Position numbers and translations under genes: made by a program. Below the pieces are notes generated by a model. That model saw only the letters and a list, made by a program, of their open reading frames with translations. It was not told the origin of the DNA and made no database searches. Of a stretch of 25,918 nucleotides of DNA, positions 16,564 to 24,903 are shown piece after piece; positions within the stretch are counted from its first letter, which is position 1, and each line of letters begins with the position of its first letter. Source of the DNA: an uncultured Lachnospiraceae bacterium (GTDB lineage: Bacteria; Bacillota; Clostridia; Lachnospirales; Lachnospiraceae); contig CAJTVT010000041.1 of the NCBI GenBank assembly GCA_910580015.1, positions 1 through 25,918 of the forward strand. Direction: 5' to 3'.

Positions 16564-18726
16564 TCACACCTCAATTCTGTCGCCTGCCAATAACACCAGA
16601 GCATTTAAAAAGTCCCAGTCCTTTGCAGCCGTTCCAAGGTACACAGGAAGAAATTTCCCATATGGCCATCCACTTCGACGATACATACGGATCTCCAAGG
16701 GATTTGCCGCATATCGCGATAACAGCCCTGCTAGGGTTGTGCCTGCCGGAACTGACACTGGGGTACGATTGACAAACACCTCAAGATTTACCGTTATGGA
16801 AGTTCTCCCACGCATCACAATCCCTGGAAAATTTGTTTCTTCCAGTTGATCGGGCACCGGATCCCAGGGAGATAGGGCCATCAGACAGATATTGTCTCCA
16901 GGGTATGTATTACCAGGATGTTCTCCCGTCAGAAATGACTTGGGATAACACAGACGATAATATGCAGAGCGCAGCGGCGCAAGGAAAAAATCCATCATCC
17001 CAGACGCGGGATATGGATAGCTCCGCCATCCACCGTCCGTCCAACTTCCCGCCACATGGGAAAAAAGACTGTTCATCTCTAAAACCGCGTTACGGCTCCT
17101 TCCTTGTAAACTGATCACATATTCTCTGGCCGCTCCGCCTACAAATCCGTTCTCTTCTTTTGTATTTGCTTCCTGATGAATATAATATTCGTTCTCAACA
17201 CACAACCGAAAGCCTGGAATCAATTCCAAAGATAGACCGTTCTTCTGGGCGCCGCAATAAAAGAGAAACATATGATCTGCGTCCAGCGGACTAAGCCGTG
17301 CCACCAGATTGCGGATGCAATAATAACCAAAAGGAGAAAGTCCTTTTTCAAACAATTGTTTCAGCCAGTGCGTCAGATTGTCATACGAGAAATCACCGCC
17401 ATAATCTATGATCACTGTATATCCCTCATCTCTTGGCTGTATGCAAAATGGCGCTCCAGCAATTGTATCAGAAATCACAGATTGAAATAGTGGTCCCAGT
17501 GTCGGAAAAGATACTCGTCCAGAACGCATCCGTTGGTAGCGCAAAAGTCCTGGCATTTGGGAATCTGCATAAAGTCCTTTGGGAATCAGTGGTACAGAAG
17601 AAGAAAAAGGACCGCGGATTTTGGAAGGGCCATAAAGGGCTGCGACAGTCGCGGCTTTTCCTTCAGCTTCCGTTGGCAAAAACAAGATATCTCTCTGCCC
17701 AAATGTCTGTTGTGTCTTGTCCGTATGTTTTGTTTCTTCCGAACTGACTGTAATCAAAAAATCATCCGCCTCCTGTGCATCTTTCCATTGAAGCAGAGAT
17801 TCTCCGTTTTGTTCTATGGAAATTTGGGGTGCAGGAATGGCCAACGGAATACAGTTATCCTTGTTCTGATCTTGATAACAGAAATGCTCCATTCTGTAAT
17901 ACAATGACAACTGACATAATTCTGGATCCCAGCAGAGTTCTTGCGGTACAACAAAATGATACTGTAGAAGTTCTCCTTGTGTTTCTGGTTTAAATTCTTC
18001 TGACTTGTAAATCACGTTCTCTTTGCATGACAACTCCGCCCAAAAACAGAATTTATCCTGTGACACAGCAGTCTCGCCTCGCATCTTATAATTGACTGTG
18101 ATCTCATTCCCCTGTACATCCACACTGGAAAAGACAGGCGCAATCCCTGGCGCCTGAATTTCAGATGCCACTCCCAAAGATTGTACATTTCCTTTTAGAT
18201 CTTTCTTTTTCAAAAATAATATGCTTATGTCCTCTTGTTTCAGAGAAATCGGCAACACAACGTTAGAATCTCCTTCTGGGATTGGGAACTGCTTTCCATA
18301 ATCTTGCCCATCCCGCTGTAAGATGGCAATTCCGCTAAGTCCACTGCTGGCTTGTCCATTCCAGCTTACCCACAGTCCATTTTTCCGATAAATTGCTTGA
18401 AGTTCCTGGTACGCTTCTGTCACCAGAGGGACCGGAAGATATCCCCTGGCATCCTTAGATTGCTCAGAAAGTCCCACTTTGACAGCGGCACTTTCTGTCG
18501 GAAAACTTGCAAACCCATGGACACTTCCTGTGTGAACACTGCCCTCATTTAACATGATTGGAAACGCCTTCAGAAACACATTCCCCTGATACAGCAAAAG
18601 AAAAAAGGGGCCTTGGCAGACGGCATTGCCAGAGTGTGTTATTTCCCACTCCAGCTCTATTCCATACTTCTGCTCAGGCTCCTTTCGGATCTCAATATGC
18701 TTGACTGTGATATCATATACAATCAC
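16564..18726 (-). CDS. FN3/Ig-like multi-domain cluster protein (720 aa), paralogue of upstream gene
   Basis: The protein opens with the strand YDIT (residues 4-7), also present near the N-terminus of the two upstream cluster proteins. Several FN3/Ig-like beta modules follow, with linkers of the type IQAP or IPAP before a new strand. The C-terminal half matches the preceding gene: LELIPGFRL, a YPK..F....PG..Y.G motif, and a final module VPAGTTLAGLL ... LLAGDRIEV from about residue 659 to the end. It has no signal peptide or membrane segment. The start is a GTG overlapping the previous stop by 4 bp (GTGA), with an AGGAGG site about 9 nt upstream, so the two are translationally coupled. The function is unknown. 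The shared modules suggest it and the upstream protein take equivalent positions in one complex. Confidence 0.88.
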   Translation of the reverse strand: MIVYDITVKHIEIRKEPEQKYGIELEWEITHSGNAVCQGPFFLLLYQGNVFLKAFPIMLNEGSVHTGSVHGFASFPTESAAVKVGLSEQSKDARGYLPVPLVTEAYQELQAIYRKNGLWVSWNGQASSGLSGIAILQRDGQDYGKQFPIPEGDSNVVLPISLKQEDISILFLKKKDLKGNVQSLGVASEIQAPGIAPVFSSVDVQGNEITVNYKMRGETAVSQDKFCFWAELSCKENVIYKSEEFKPETQGELLQYHFVVPQELCWDPELCQLSLYYRMEHFCYQDQNKDNCIPLAIPAPQISIEQNGESLLQWKDAQEADDFLITVSSEETKHTDKTQQTFGQRDILFLPTEAEGKAATVAALYGPSKIRGPFSSSVPLIPKGLYADSQMPGLLRYQRMRSGRVSFPTLGPLFQSVISDTIAGAPFCIQPRDEGYTVIIDYGGDFSYDNLTHWLKQLFEKGLSPFGYYCIRNLVARLSPLDADHMFLFYCGAQKNGLSLELIPGFRLCVENEYYIHQEANTKEENGFVGGAAREYVISLQGRSRNAVLEMNSLFSHVAGSWTDGGWRSYPYPASGMMDFFLAPLRSAYYRLCYPKSFLTGEHPGNTYPGDNICLMALSPWDPVPDQLEETNFPGIVMRGRTSITVNLEVFVNRTPVSVPAGTTLAGLLSRYAANPLEIRMYRRSGWPYGKFLPVYLGTAAKDWDFLNALVLLAGDRIEV
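16567..16572 (-). promoter_or_regulatory. Ribosome binding site that sets the start of the 1004-aa gene
   Basis: GAGGTG on the minus strand is a six-base match to the anti-Shine-Dalgarno and lies 8 nt before ATG 16558. The alternative GTG start at 16567 overlaps this element, which argues for the ATG. Confidence 0.65.
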
Positions 18727-20807
18727 GTTTCCACCCCTCCTTTATGATGCTGTTGAAAATGCTGCCAACTTCTACATTCTATCTGATCTCCCATCAAGAG
18801 TGGCATGTCACTATCTGGCTGTACTACGGAACAGAGTTGTCCATTCGCCATCCGATATAAGTCTGCTGCTTCTGCCCCTGTCTCAGCCAACAGATCTTTC
18901 AGGCAGGTCCCCAGAGGAATCCACCGTTGTGCTCCGTCTACCTGTACTTGTATCAGGACCCATAAGGAATCATGTCCCCAGAAAAGTTGATAATTTGATA
19001 CATTTTCTATTTCCTCTTCTGACTTTAAATCACGAAATGCTTGAATCAAGTCTGCTTCTGAATGTGCTGTGACAAGACAGAAATTTCCCTGGTAAAGTTG
19101 TTCTCCACCAGGGCCTTTCCCTGCAAAAAACTTAGGATATGCCAAGCCCAAGCAAGGAGCAGAGAGTTCCTCCATGGACACACCAGTTGCATTGGGGGAT
19201 GTTTTGTCAAAGATTCTGCTGGCTAAGGGTGTCTGAAATTCCATCTGCCTTGCCAGTCCATCCATATTCAGCTCTTGATTTTTTTCTGAAATAAAATAGC
19301 GGCAAAAACCAAGATTTTCTGTGTCCTCAAACGCCTGCACCATAGGGAAAACATTGTTCCATTCCCTGGAAACCTGTTGTATAAGACACATACCTGGAAC
19401 CAGACAGAGAGACCCTTCTTCTGTAAAGCGATAATGATAAAACAAAAATTCCTGTTTGGTCATAGGCAAATGTTTTACGATGATCTGCTGAATCTGGCGC
19501 AGGGCATCCTGATTTTGGGATAAGGCGATACAAAGAGAATTATAATCCTCTCTCAGCTCCTTTTCTGAAATATTGTACCGCTCTTTTGTAATAACCAAAG
19601 ATATTTTTGTGTCGGTTTCCACCACCAACTTCAGACACGTTCCATCATATCCTGATATCGGCTCTGGCAGTTCTGGCAAATCAATCTGAATCTCCTGATC
19701 TGGATTCCATTGATCGGGTCTTGTACCATAATAGTAAAAGTTTCGTCCTTTTGTAGCATATCGGTAAAAACCAGGCGATTCTATGGTCACCTTCTGTTTT
19801 GGTCCATATGCCCTGCCTATTTTTCGACACAGGAACACTTCTTTCGTTTCACTTGGAAAGTACAGTTGATGCTCCTCCACACGTTCAGAGACAGGTGTAC
19901 TTTCATAGATTCCCATTCCTTCCATTTCAAGCACTGCAAACGCATCCTGAAAATAACATCTCTTTACACAGGGAACTCTAACTTCCACAGGGATCCTTCT
20001 TCCCATCCGAGAACAGCCAGACGCCTGTTCATACTGAAAACTGAGTTGAAATTCTGCCTGCTGATTCCAATCTTGTCTAGAAAACTGCAACGTTCCCTCT
20101 GTGGTAAGCTGCGCTGTTTCACAAAAAAGATTATTTTCCCACAGCTGCGCCATAATTGTAATACCTGGATGAAACTGTCCTTCTACAACAAATACTTGCC
20201 CATCAAATTCTATGTGTTCTGGTTCTGGCGCCTCAATATATATGGTAAGTTCCTCAGACGACGGGCTGAATACTTTCACCTGACTGTCCATAACATACTG
20301 AAAAGAGCAAGTAAAGGATTCCGATTCGCTCCATTTTCCTATCGCTTCCAGAGATAAACGAGGCGAGGAAAGTGAGAGTTCTTGATACCTTGCAATTCCA
20401 TGATCGTCTTGATAAGTGAGTCGTAATTTTGAGATTCCATCCAACATCCCTACCCCTGTATCCATCTGGAACACAAGCTTTGCGTCTTCCAGCAGATGCC
20501 ATCGCACAACCTTTGCCTCTCTTGTATAAACTGGAACCATTGCGCTGGTCTGATGGGTATCTGGTTCCTCCAGGTACACAAAAAGAATATGATATTGTGA
20601 CACCATTCCTATGTCCGCCCGAATTTGTCCAGAAATGTCAAACCATTCGGATTCTGTTTCCAGCCGATATTCTGGTCGTGGATCGTTTACATTGCTTAAA
20701 TGTAATTGCCATCCTCCACAGGGTCCTTCCGCTGTCACATCATATACCATCGTTTCTGCATCTATGCTGCTGTCAATCTGAGATATCTTTCCAACACTGT
20801 CTAACAT
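18723..20807 (-). CDS. FN3/Ig-like multi-domain cluster protein (694 aa), paralogue of downstream gene
   Basis: The start used is ATG 20807, preceded by GAGGAG at 20815-20820 with 7 nt spacing. An ATG five codons upstream (20822) has no ribosome site. With this start the gene still overlaps the Hint-protein gene by 35 bp in another frame. The protein has no signal peptide. YDVT (22-25) matches YDIT in its two neighbours. Beta-sandwich modules separated by linkers such as IEAP and VRVP fill the N-terminal half. A helical segment near 420-460 leads to a C-terminal half that parallels the 720-aa protein: LCLVPGMCLI, YPKFF...GPGGEQLYQG and IPLGTCLKDLL ... LLMGDQIEC (from about residue 630). The function is unknown; it is probably a duplicated partner of the next gene's product. 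Confidence 0.88.
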   Translation of the reverse strand: MLDSVGKISQIDSSIDAETMVYDVTAEGPCGGWQLHLSNVNDPRPEYRLETESEWFDISGQIRADIGMVSQYHILFVYLEEPDTHQTSAMVPVYTREAKVVRWHLLEDAKLVFQMDTGVGMLDGISKLRLTYQDDHGIARYQELSLSSPRLSLEAIGKWSESESFTCSFQYVMDSQVKVFSPSSEELTIYIEAPEPEHIEFDGQVFVVEGQFHPGITIMAQLWENNLFCETAQLTTEGTLQFSRQDWNQQAEFQLSFQYEQASGCSRMGRRIPVEVRVPCVKRCYFQDAFAVLEMEGMGIYESTPVSERVEEHQLYFPSETKEVFLCRKIGRAYGPKQKVTIESPGFYRYATKGRNFYYYGTRPDQWNPDQEIQIDLPELPEPISGYDGTCLKLVVETDTKISLVITKERYNISEKELREDYNSLCIALSQNQDALRQIQQIIVKHLPMTKQEFLFYHYRFTEEGSLCLVPGMCLIQQVSREWNNVFPMVQAFEDTENLGFCRYFISEKNQELNMDGLARQMEFQTPLASRIFDKTSPNATGVSMEELSAPCLGLAYPKFFAGKGPGGEQLYQGNFCLVTAHSEADLIQAFRDLKSEEEIENVSNYQLFWGHDSLWVLIQVQVDGAQRWIPLGTCLKDLLAETGAEAADLYRMANGQLCSVVQPDSDMPLLMGDQIECRSWQHFQQHHKGGVET

Positions 20808-22281
20808 TTTTACTCTCCTCATTTTTCATCTGCCAGCCATCGTAATCCTTTCGCCAGGACGGTTCCACTTGATATCTCATATTGAGGGCTTTTGCAGTCT
20901 CTACTGCTTCTATGGATGAGTCAGACGCTAAAATACCATTTGCATAGAATTGATGTCCTTCTTCAAGTTCCACTGACACCACCTTGCAGAGCTGTTCTGG
21001 TGTGGAACACACTTGAGAGATAGACAAAAAACCATGATCTGTCTCCAATTCCTGGCCATTTTCCAGAAGAAATGCGCATCGAAATCCATCTTTTGTCTTT
21101 AATGGGTGATTGGAGGTCAAAAATAATTCTGTCTGATCTGACAGTTGGATATGGGCAATGGACTCCATCCGTTCATATACCAATACGCTGTGAACAGTCG
21201 CTGTTTTCTGTGCTTCTGTTTTGACCAAATCCCCCTGTTTCAAATCTTGTATTTTCTTTTTGCTTCCGTCGGACATGGTGACCATAGTATCTTCCAAAAA
21301 ACAATCTCGATAAATATAAATTTTTTCAAAAACATGCCTGCGTTCTGTAGGAGAACATTGCCGGTTGGTGATTTCAAACGAAATTCTTTTTGCCTGTGAA
21401 ATTGCTGTGATGCTCAAAGTGTATTCCACATATTCATACAGATGTTCAATCAAATCCCTTACCTTTACGTCTTTCCAACAAGAATCAATATTCCACGAAA
21501 CCTTTGTATCTGATCCGATAGGAATCACATCCACCACAGGATTCCAATGATAAAATTGTTTTTTTTGGGCATTTCTTACTGATAGGATGGCTGTGGGAGA
21601 GGTAAGTATTGTGTCTTTCACAATAAATGAACCTTCACTTGGGATCCGCACAAAACCGTCTTTCATCTGTTCATAACTATAAAAATAATCGAGACAATCT
21701 TCTTTCATCCCCAATCTATAATAATATGCAATATTAATATCCTTATTTTCTGTATTTGCGTGAGTTATGACAGGAGCTTTTATTTCAGGTTGAAATTCCG
21801 CCTTGTTTTCTAACAGGAAGCCACTTAGATTATCTTCACATTGATAGAGGTCGATATGATTATCCACGGTATACAGCATAGCCGATAATTGAATATCTTC
21901 AAGGTCACAGCCATTCATGGGAATTCGGACATCTAGAATCTCTCCATCTCCTAGAAAATTAGGCTCAATGGACGGTGTTAAAACATTGCCAGTCTTTTGA
22001 TTGATTGCACTTCCTTCCAGAATACAATAGCCCTGCGGATCCACGCCGTTCGCTTGTAACGTCACAATCAGATTTTCTCTGTGCTCATCTTCATATGCAG
22101 CATGTAGAACTGTGATATCATAAAATTCCTCTCTCCCATCTGCAAAATTATCCCTTGTTCCTTGTATGGTGTTCTCGTATGCTTCATAAGTTTTGGGAAA
22201 GTACCGTTTCATGGTCTGCTCATTATTGAACATCTGAACAAACAAATCTAGATTATCAGAATGATTTCGAAATGCTTTCAT
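20773..22281 (-). CDS. Hint (hedgehog/intein) domain protein, first gene of the large cluster
   Basis: This 502-aa protein starts 3 nt after a strong GGAGGAG site. Residues 1 to about 325 form beta-sandwich-like modules, with YDIT at 54-57 and an IKAP linker near 167-170 as in the next two proteins. Residues 327 to about 455 are a Hint domain. It begins at Cys327 (CFLEDTMVTMSDG), followed by IQDLKQGDLV; the block-B signature TSNH (389-392) supplies the usual Thr and His, and the closing strand is GHQFYANGILASD (442-454). Hint domains carry out an N-S acyl shift at the first Cys and may cleave, splice or ligate. The intein-terminal His-Asn is absent, so full splicing is unlikely; the LAS ending is more like hedgehog-type Hint. 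A 48-residue polar tail follows. There is no signal peptide. Confidence 0.9.
   Translation of the reverse strand: MKAFRNHSDNLDLFVQMFNNEQTMKRYFPKTYEAYENTIQGTRDNFADGREEFYDITVLHAAYEDEHRENLIVTLQANGVDPQGYCILEGSAINQKTGNVLTPSIEPNFLGDGEILDVRIPMNGCDLEDIQLSAMLYTVDNHIDLYQCEDNLSGFLLENKAEFQPEIKAPVITHANTENKDINIAYYYRLGMKEDCLDYFYSYEQMKDGFVRIPSEGSFIVKDTILTSPTAILSVRNAQKKQFYHWNPVVDVIPIGSDTKVSWNIDSCWKDVKVRDLIEHLYEYVEYTLSITAISQAKRISFEITNRQCSPTERRHVFEKIYIYRDCFLEDTMVTMSDGSKKKIQDLKQGDLVKTEAQKTATVHSVLVYERMESIAHIQLSDQTELFLTSNHPLKTKDGFRCAFLLENGQELETDHGFLSISQVCSTPEQLCKVVSVELEEGHQFYANGILASDSSIEAVETAKALNMRYQVEPSWRKDYDGWQMKNEESKNVRQCWKDISD
20813..20820 (-). promoter_or_regulatory. Ribosome binding site that sets the start of the 694-aa gene
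   Basis: On the minus strand GAGGAGAG precedes the ATG at 20807 by 5 nt, while the upstream in-frame ATG at 20822 has only A-rich sequence before it. The site lies inside the 3' end of the Hint gene, so ribosomes finishing that gene would pass over it. Confidence 0.7.
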
Positions 22282-22317
22282 GTTCTCCTCCTCATTTTTG
22301 CAAATTCTTATTATGAA

Positions 22318-22346
22318 ACACTAGCACATTTTACAATTTTTTGCAA
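22318..22346 (-). promoter_or_regulatory. Candidate promoter of the large cluster
   Basis: Reading the minus strand, TTGCAA (22341-22346) and TAGTGT (22318-22323) are separated by 17 bp. TGC directly before the -10 box makes an extended -10 element. Transcription would begin near 22311, leaving a leader of about 30 nt before the Hint gene. Both boxes deviate from consensus, and the A/T-rich surroundings offer alternatives, for example CATAAT a little further downstream. Confidence 0.45.
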
Positions 22347-22541
22347 CAAATTTTGACTTTTTTAGTAAAAATGTTTAGAGTTTCAAAAGGTCCATTTTCA
22401 TTGGAGAACAAATTTTTTCAAGATTGTGCTGCAATATCTTGAGGGGATGTGAAACATCGTTGATGGAGATTGTAATGCAAGATTGGTAAAATTGGCCTGC
22501 AAGAGATTTTCAGATTTTTTGACGTCCTAATTTAAACATAC
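22347..22541. other. Intergenic region upstream of the cluster promoter
   Basis: The gap between pnp and the Hint gene spans 22282-22642 and holds no credible ORF or RNA gene. Apart from the promoter and the pnp terminator, the visible structure is a 7-bp inverted repeat (TCAAGAT/ATCTTGA, 22418-22442, 11-nt loop) about 70 bp upstream of the -35 box, where an operator or activator site could lie. No transposon ends or att sites were seen. Confidence 0.5.
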
Positions 22542-22590
22542 AAAAAAAGGAACTGCCACTATTTCACAAAATATAGCAATTCCTTTTTTA
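22542..22590 (-). terminator. Rho-independent terminator of pnp
   Basis: On the minus strand a GGAATTGCTAT arm pairs, with a small bulge, with ATAGTGGCAGTTCC around a loop of about 10 nt, followed by seven U residues (22542-22548). It lies about 53 bp after the pnp stop codon and isolates pnp from the large cluster. Confidence 0.85.
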
Positions 22591-22642
22591 GAGTTCTATA
22601 TCAATTACATGATTCTATTATATTTTTTCAACTACATTTCCA

Positions 22643-24757
22643 TTAAGAACGATTGTGCTTTTTCTGTAACTCCTTTGGCACATCCTTCATAGAAAATCCC
22701 ATTCTTCCTTGTTTGTCTTTGCCCATACAAATCACAGTTACTACATCTCCCAGGGTAAGCACATCTTCTACCCGTTCAATTCGCTCTTTGGCTATTTTAG
22801 AGATATGAACCATTCCTTCTTTTCCAGGTGCAAATTCTAAAAATGCGCCAAACTCTTTGATGCTGATTACTTTACCAGTAAACACTTGACCAGCTTCAAA
22901 CTCTGTGGTGATAATCTCAATCATATTGACAGCCTTGTCCATCATTTCCTTATCTGTGCCACAGACAGAGACAGCGCCATCATCACTGATATCAATTTTT
23001 ACTCCAGTCTGTTCAATGATAGCATTGATCGTTTTGCCCCTTTGACCAACCACATCGCCAATTTTAGAAGGATCAATTTGTATCTGCATAATTCTGGGTG
23101 CAAACTCACCAACTTCTTTTCTGGGCTCTGCGATAGCCTTGGACATTACTTCATCCATAATATAAAGTCTTGCCTCTCTCGTCCTGCGGATTGCTTCTTC
23201 CACAATGGGTCTGGTAAGACCATGGATCTTAATATCCATCTGAATAGCAGTGATTCCATCATGGGTTCCTGTTACTTTAAAGTCCATATCACCGAAGAAA
23301 TCTTCCAACCCTTGGATATCTGTGAGCACCAGATATTCGTCGTCCGTGTCACCTGTCACCAAACCACAGGAAATTCCTGCTACCATCTTTTTAATTGGTA
23401 CACCCGCAGCCATCAGCGCCATGCAGGAAGCACAGGTGGACGCCATGGAAGTAGAACCGTTGGATTCAAAAGTCTCCGATACTGCACGAATTGCATAGGG
23501 AAACTCTTCCTCGGAAGGAAGTACAGGCATCAATGCACGTTCCGCAAGGGCTCCATGTCCAATTTCACGTCTTCCTGGTCCTCTGCTTGGCTTTGTCTCT
23601 CCCACAGAATAGGAAGGGAAATTATAGTGATGCATATACCGCTTATTTACTTCGTTTTCATCCAATCCGTCAATTCTCTGCACTTCAGAAAGTGGAGCAA
23701 GCGTTACCACATCACAGATTTGTGTCTGTCCACGGGTAAACATGGCAGAACCATGCACTCTTGGAATTAAGTCTACCTCTGCGGCAAGGTGACGAATCTG
23801 GTCAATGGCCCGCCCATCTGGACGTTTCCGATCTTTTAAAATCATTTTGCGGACGGTCTTTTTCTGGTACTGGTAAATTGCCTCTCCCAATACTTCCAGC
23901 CATTCCTCTTTCTCTGCAAATGCTTCTTCTAATTGTTCTGTAATTGCTCTGATGTTTTCTTCACGCACCTGTTTCACATCGGTAAATACAGCCTCCTCCA
24001 TCTTATCGGGAGGAATAATCTCTCTGATCGCTGCAAACAATTCTTCTGGCACAGCACAGCTTGTGTATTCATGTTTTGTCTTGCCAATCTCTGCCACCAT
24101 CTCATTGATAAATGCAATGATTGTCTGATTTACCTCATGCGCCATATAGATAGCTTCTAACATTTTCTCCTCAGGGATTTCATTTGCACCTGCTTCAATC
24201 ATGATAACCTTTTCACTGGTGGAGGCTACCGTTAAATTTAAGTCCCCATTCTTCCACTGTTCTTGAGAGGGATTCACCACAAACTCACCATCAATCATTC
24301 CGACCTGAGTCGTTGCGCATGGCCCCGCAAATGGGATATCTGAGATACTCGTTGCAATTGCTGATCCAATCATTGCAACCAACTCTGGGCGGCATTGAGG
24401 ATCTACACTCATTACCAGGTTATTTAAAGTCACATCATTCCGGTAATCCTTGGGAAACAAAGGCCGCATTGGGCGGTCGATTACACGGGAAGTCAAGATC
24501 GCGTTCTCAGACGCTTTACCTTCCCGCTTGTTAAATCCCCCAGGGATTTTACCCACAGAATATAATTTTTCTTCATACTCTACACTTAAAGGGAAGAAAT
24601 CTATCCCCTCTCTTGGTTTATCTGATGCAGTCGCTGTACACAACACTACCGTATCGCCGTAATGCATAAATGCTGCACCGTTCGCCTGGGCAGCTACCCT
24701 TCCTATATCCACCCTCAGTGTCCTGCCTGCCAATTCCATGGTAAACTGTTTATACAT
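22643..24757 (-). CDS. pnp: Polyribonucleotide nucleotidyltransferase (PNPase)
   Basis: PNPase degrades RNA 3' to 5' by phosphorolysis and can add nucleotides in reverse; it is a cytoplasmic trimer and part of the RNA-decay machinery. The 704-aa product has the full architecture: a first RNase PH domain (SVEYEEKLYSVGKIPGGF near 78-95), a helical linker, and a second RNase PH domain with GRREIGHGALAERAL and the Asp-bearing segment GDMDFKVTG near 489-497. A KH domain with GQRG (about 565-570) and an S1 domain (FTGKVISIKEFGAF, about 620-690) follow. The sequence is of Lachnospiraceae type. The ATG lies 8 nt after AAGGAG. It is downstream of rpsO, the usual bacterial order, separated by a terminator and a possible leader ORF. 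Confidence 0.98.
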   Translation of the reverse strand: MYKQFTMELAGRTLRVDIGRVAAQANGAAFMHYGDTVVLCTATASDKPREGIDFFPLSVEYEEKLYSVGKIPGGFNKREGKASENAILTSRVIDRPMRPLFPKDYRNDVTLNNLVMSVDPQCRPELVAMIGSAIATSISDIPFAGPCATTQVGMIDGEFVVNPSQEQWKNGDLNLTVASTSEKVIMIEAGANEIPEEKMLEAIYMAHEVNQTIIAFINEMVAEIGKTKHEYTSCAVPEELFAAIREIIPPDKMEEAVFTDVKQVREENIRAITEQLEEAFAEKEEWLEVLGEAIYQYQKKTVRKMILKDRKRPDGRAIDQIRHLAAEVDLIPRVHGSAMFTRGQTQICDVVTLAPLSEVQRIDGLDENEVNKRYMHHYNFPSYSVGETKPSRGPGRREIGHGALAERALMPVLPSEEEFPYAIRAVSETFESNGSTSMASTCASCMALMAAGVPIKKMVAGISCGLVTGDTDDEYLVLTDIQGLEDFFGDMDFKVTGTHDGITAIQMDIKIHGLTRPIVEEAIRRTREARLYIMDEVMSKAIAEPRKEVGEFAPRIMQIQIDPSKIGDVVGQRGKTINAIIEQTGVKIDISDDGAVSVCGTDKEMMDKAVNMIEIITTEFEAGQVFTGKVISIKEFGAFLEFAPGKEGMVHISKIAKERIERVEDVLTLGDVVTVICMGKDKQGRMGFSMKDVPKELQKKHNRS

Positions 24758-24775
24758 AATCTTTTCTCCTTAAAT

Positions 24776-24795
24776 AAAGCGGTCATATCCGCTTT
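24776..24795 (-). promoter_or_regulatory. pnp: pnp leader hairpin just upstream of the ribosome site
   Basis: Seven-base arms AAAGCGG/CCGCTTT flank a 6-nt loop and end just upstream of the AAGGAG of pnp. In E. coli, PNPase represses itself through a structured leader; whether this hairpin plays a similar part is inference. Confidence 0.5.
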
Positions 24796-24857
24796 CACCT
24801 TCTATATCTCTCATTTGTGGGGACTCTGGTCTGCCCCAGCCATAATGGTGAAATCAT
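24795..24857 (-). CDS. Possible 20-aa leader peptide upstream of pnp
   Basis: ATG at 24857 sits 5 nt after a perfect AGGAGG (24863-24868) and opens a 20-codon frame ending in TGA. The product, starting MISPLWLGQ and ending RYRR, resembles nothing I know. The stop codon touches the leader hairpin of pnp, and a second small stem (24818-24838, TGGGG/CCCCA) lies inside the ORF. A GC-rich 10-bp palindrome (24871-24880) precedes the ribosome site. The layout would suit a translated leader that controls hairpin formation ahead of pnp. The strong ribosome site is the main support; it may be a chance ORF. Confidence 0.4.
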   Translation of the reverse strand: MISPLWLGQTRVPTNERYRR

Positions 24858-24903
24858 CACTTCCTCCTGCGCGGATCCGCATACTATTTTTCGCTGAATT
24901 AAG

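Noticed and set aside
2653..22281. Polyketide/nonribosomal synthetase, phage tail or contractile injection cluster
   Set aside because: No ketosynthase, adenylation, carrier, sheath, baseplate, terminase or portal motifs are visible in the translated products; size alone is not evidence.
20773..22281. Full splicing intein in the 502-aa protein
   Set aside because: The terminal His-Asn and a +1 Cys/Ser/Thr after it are missing, and the extein-like tail is a short polar segment rather than a domain continuation.
22886..23770. 294-codon plus-strand frame opposite pnp
   Set aside because: It lies antisense within a strongly conserved gene, has Cys/His/Ser-rich composition typical of a shadow frame, and no ribosome site was evident.
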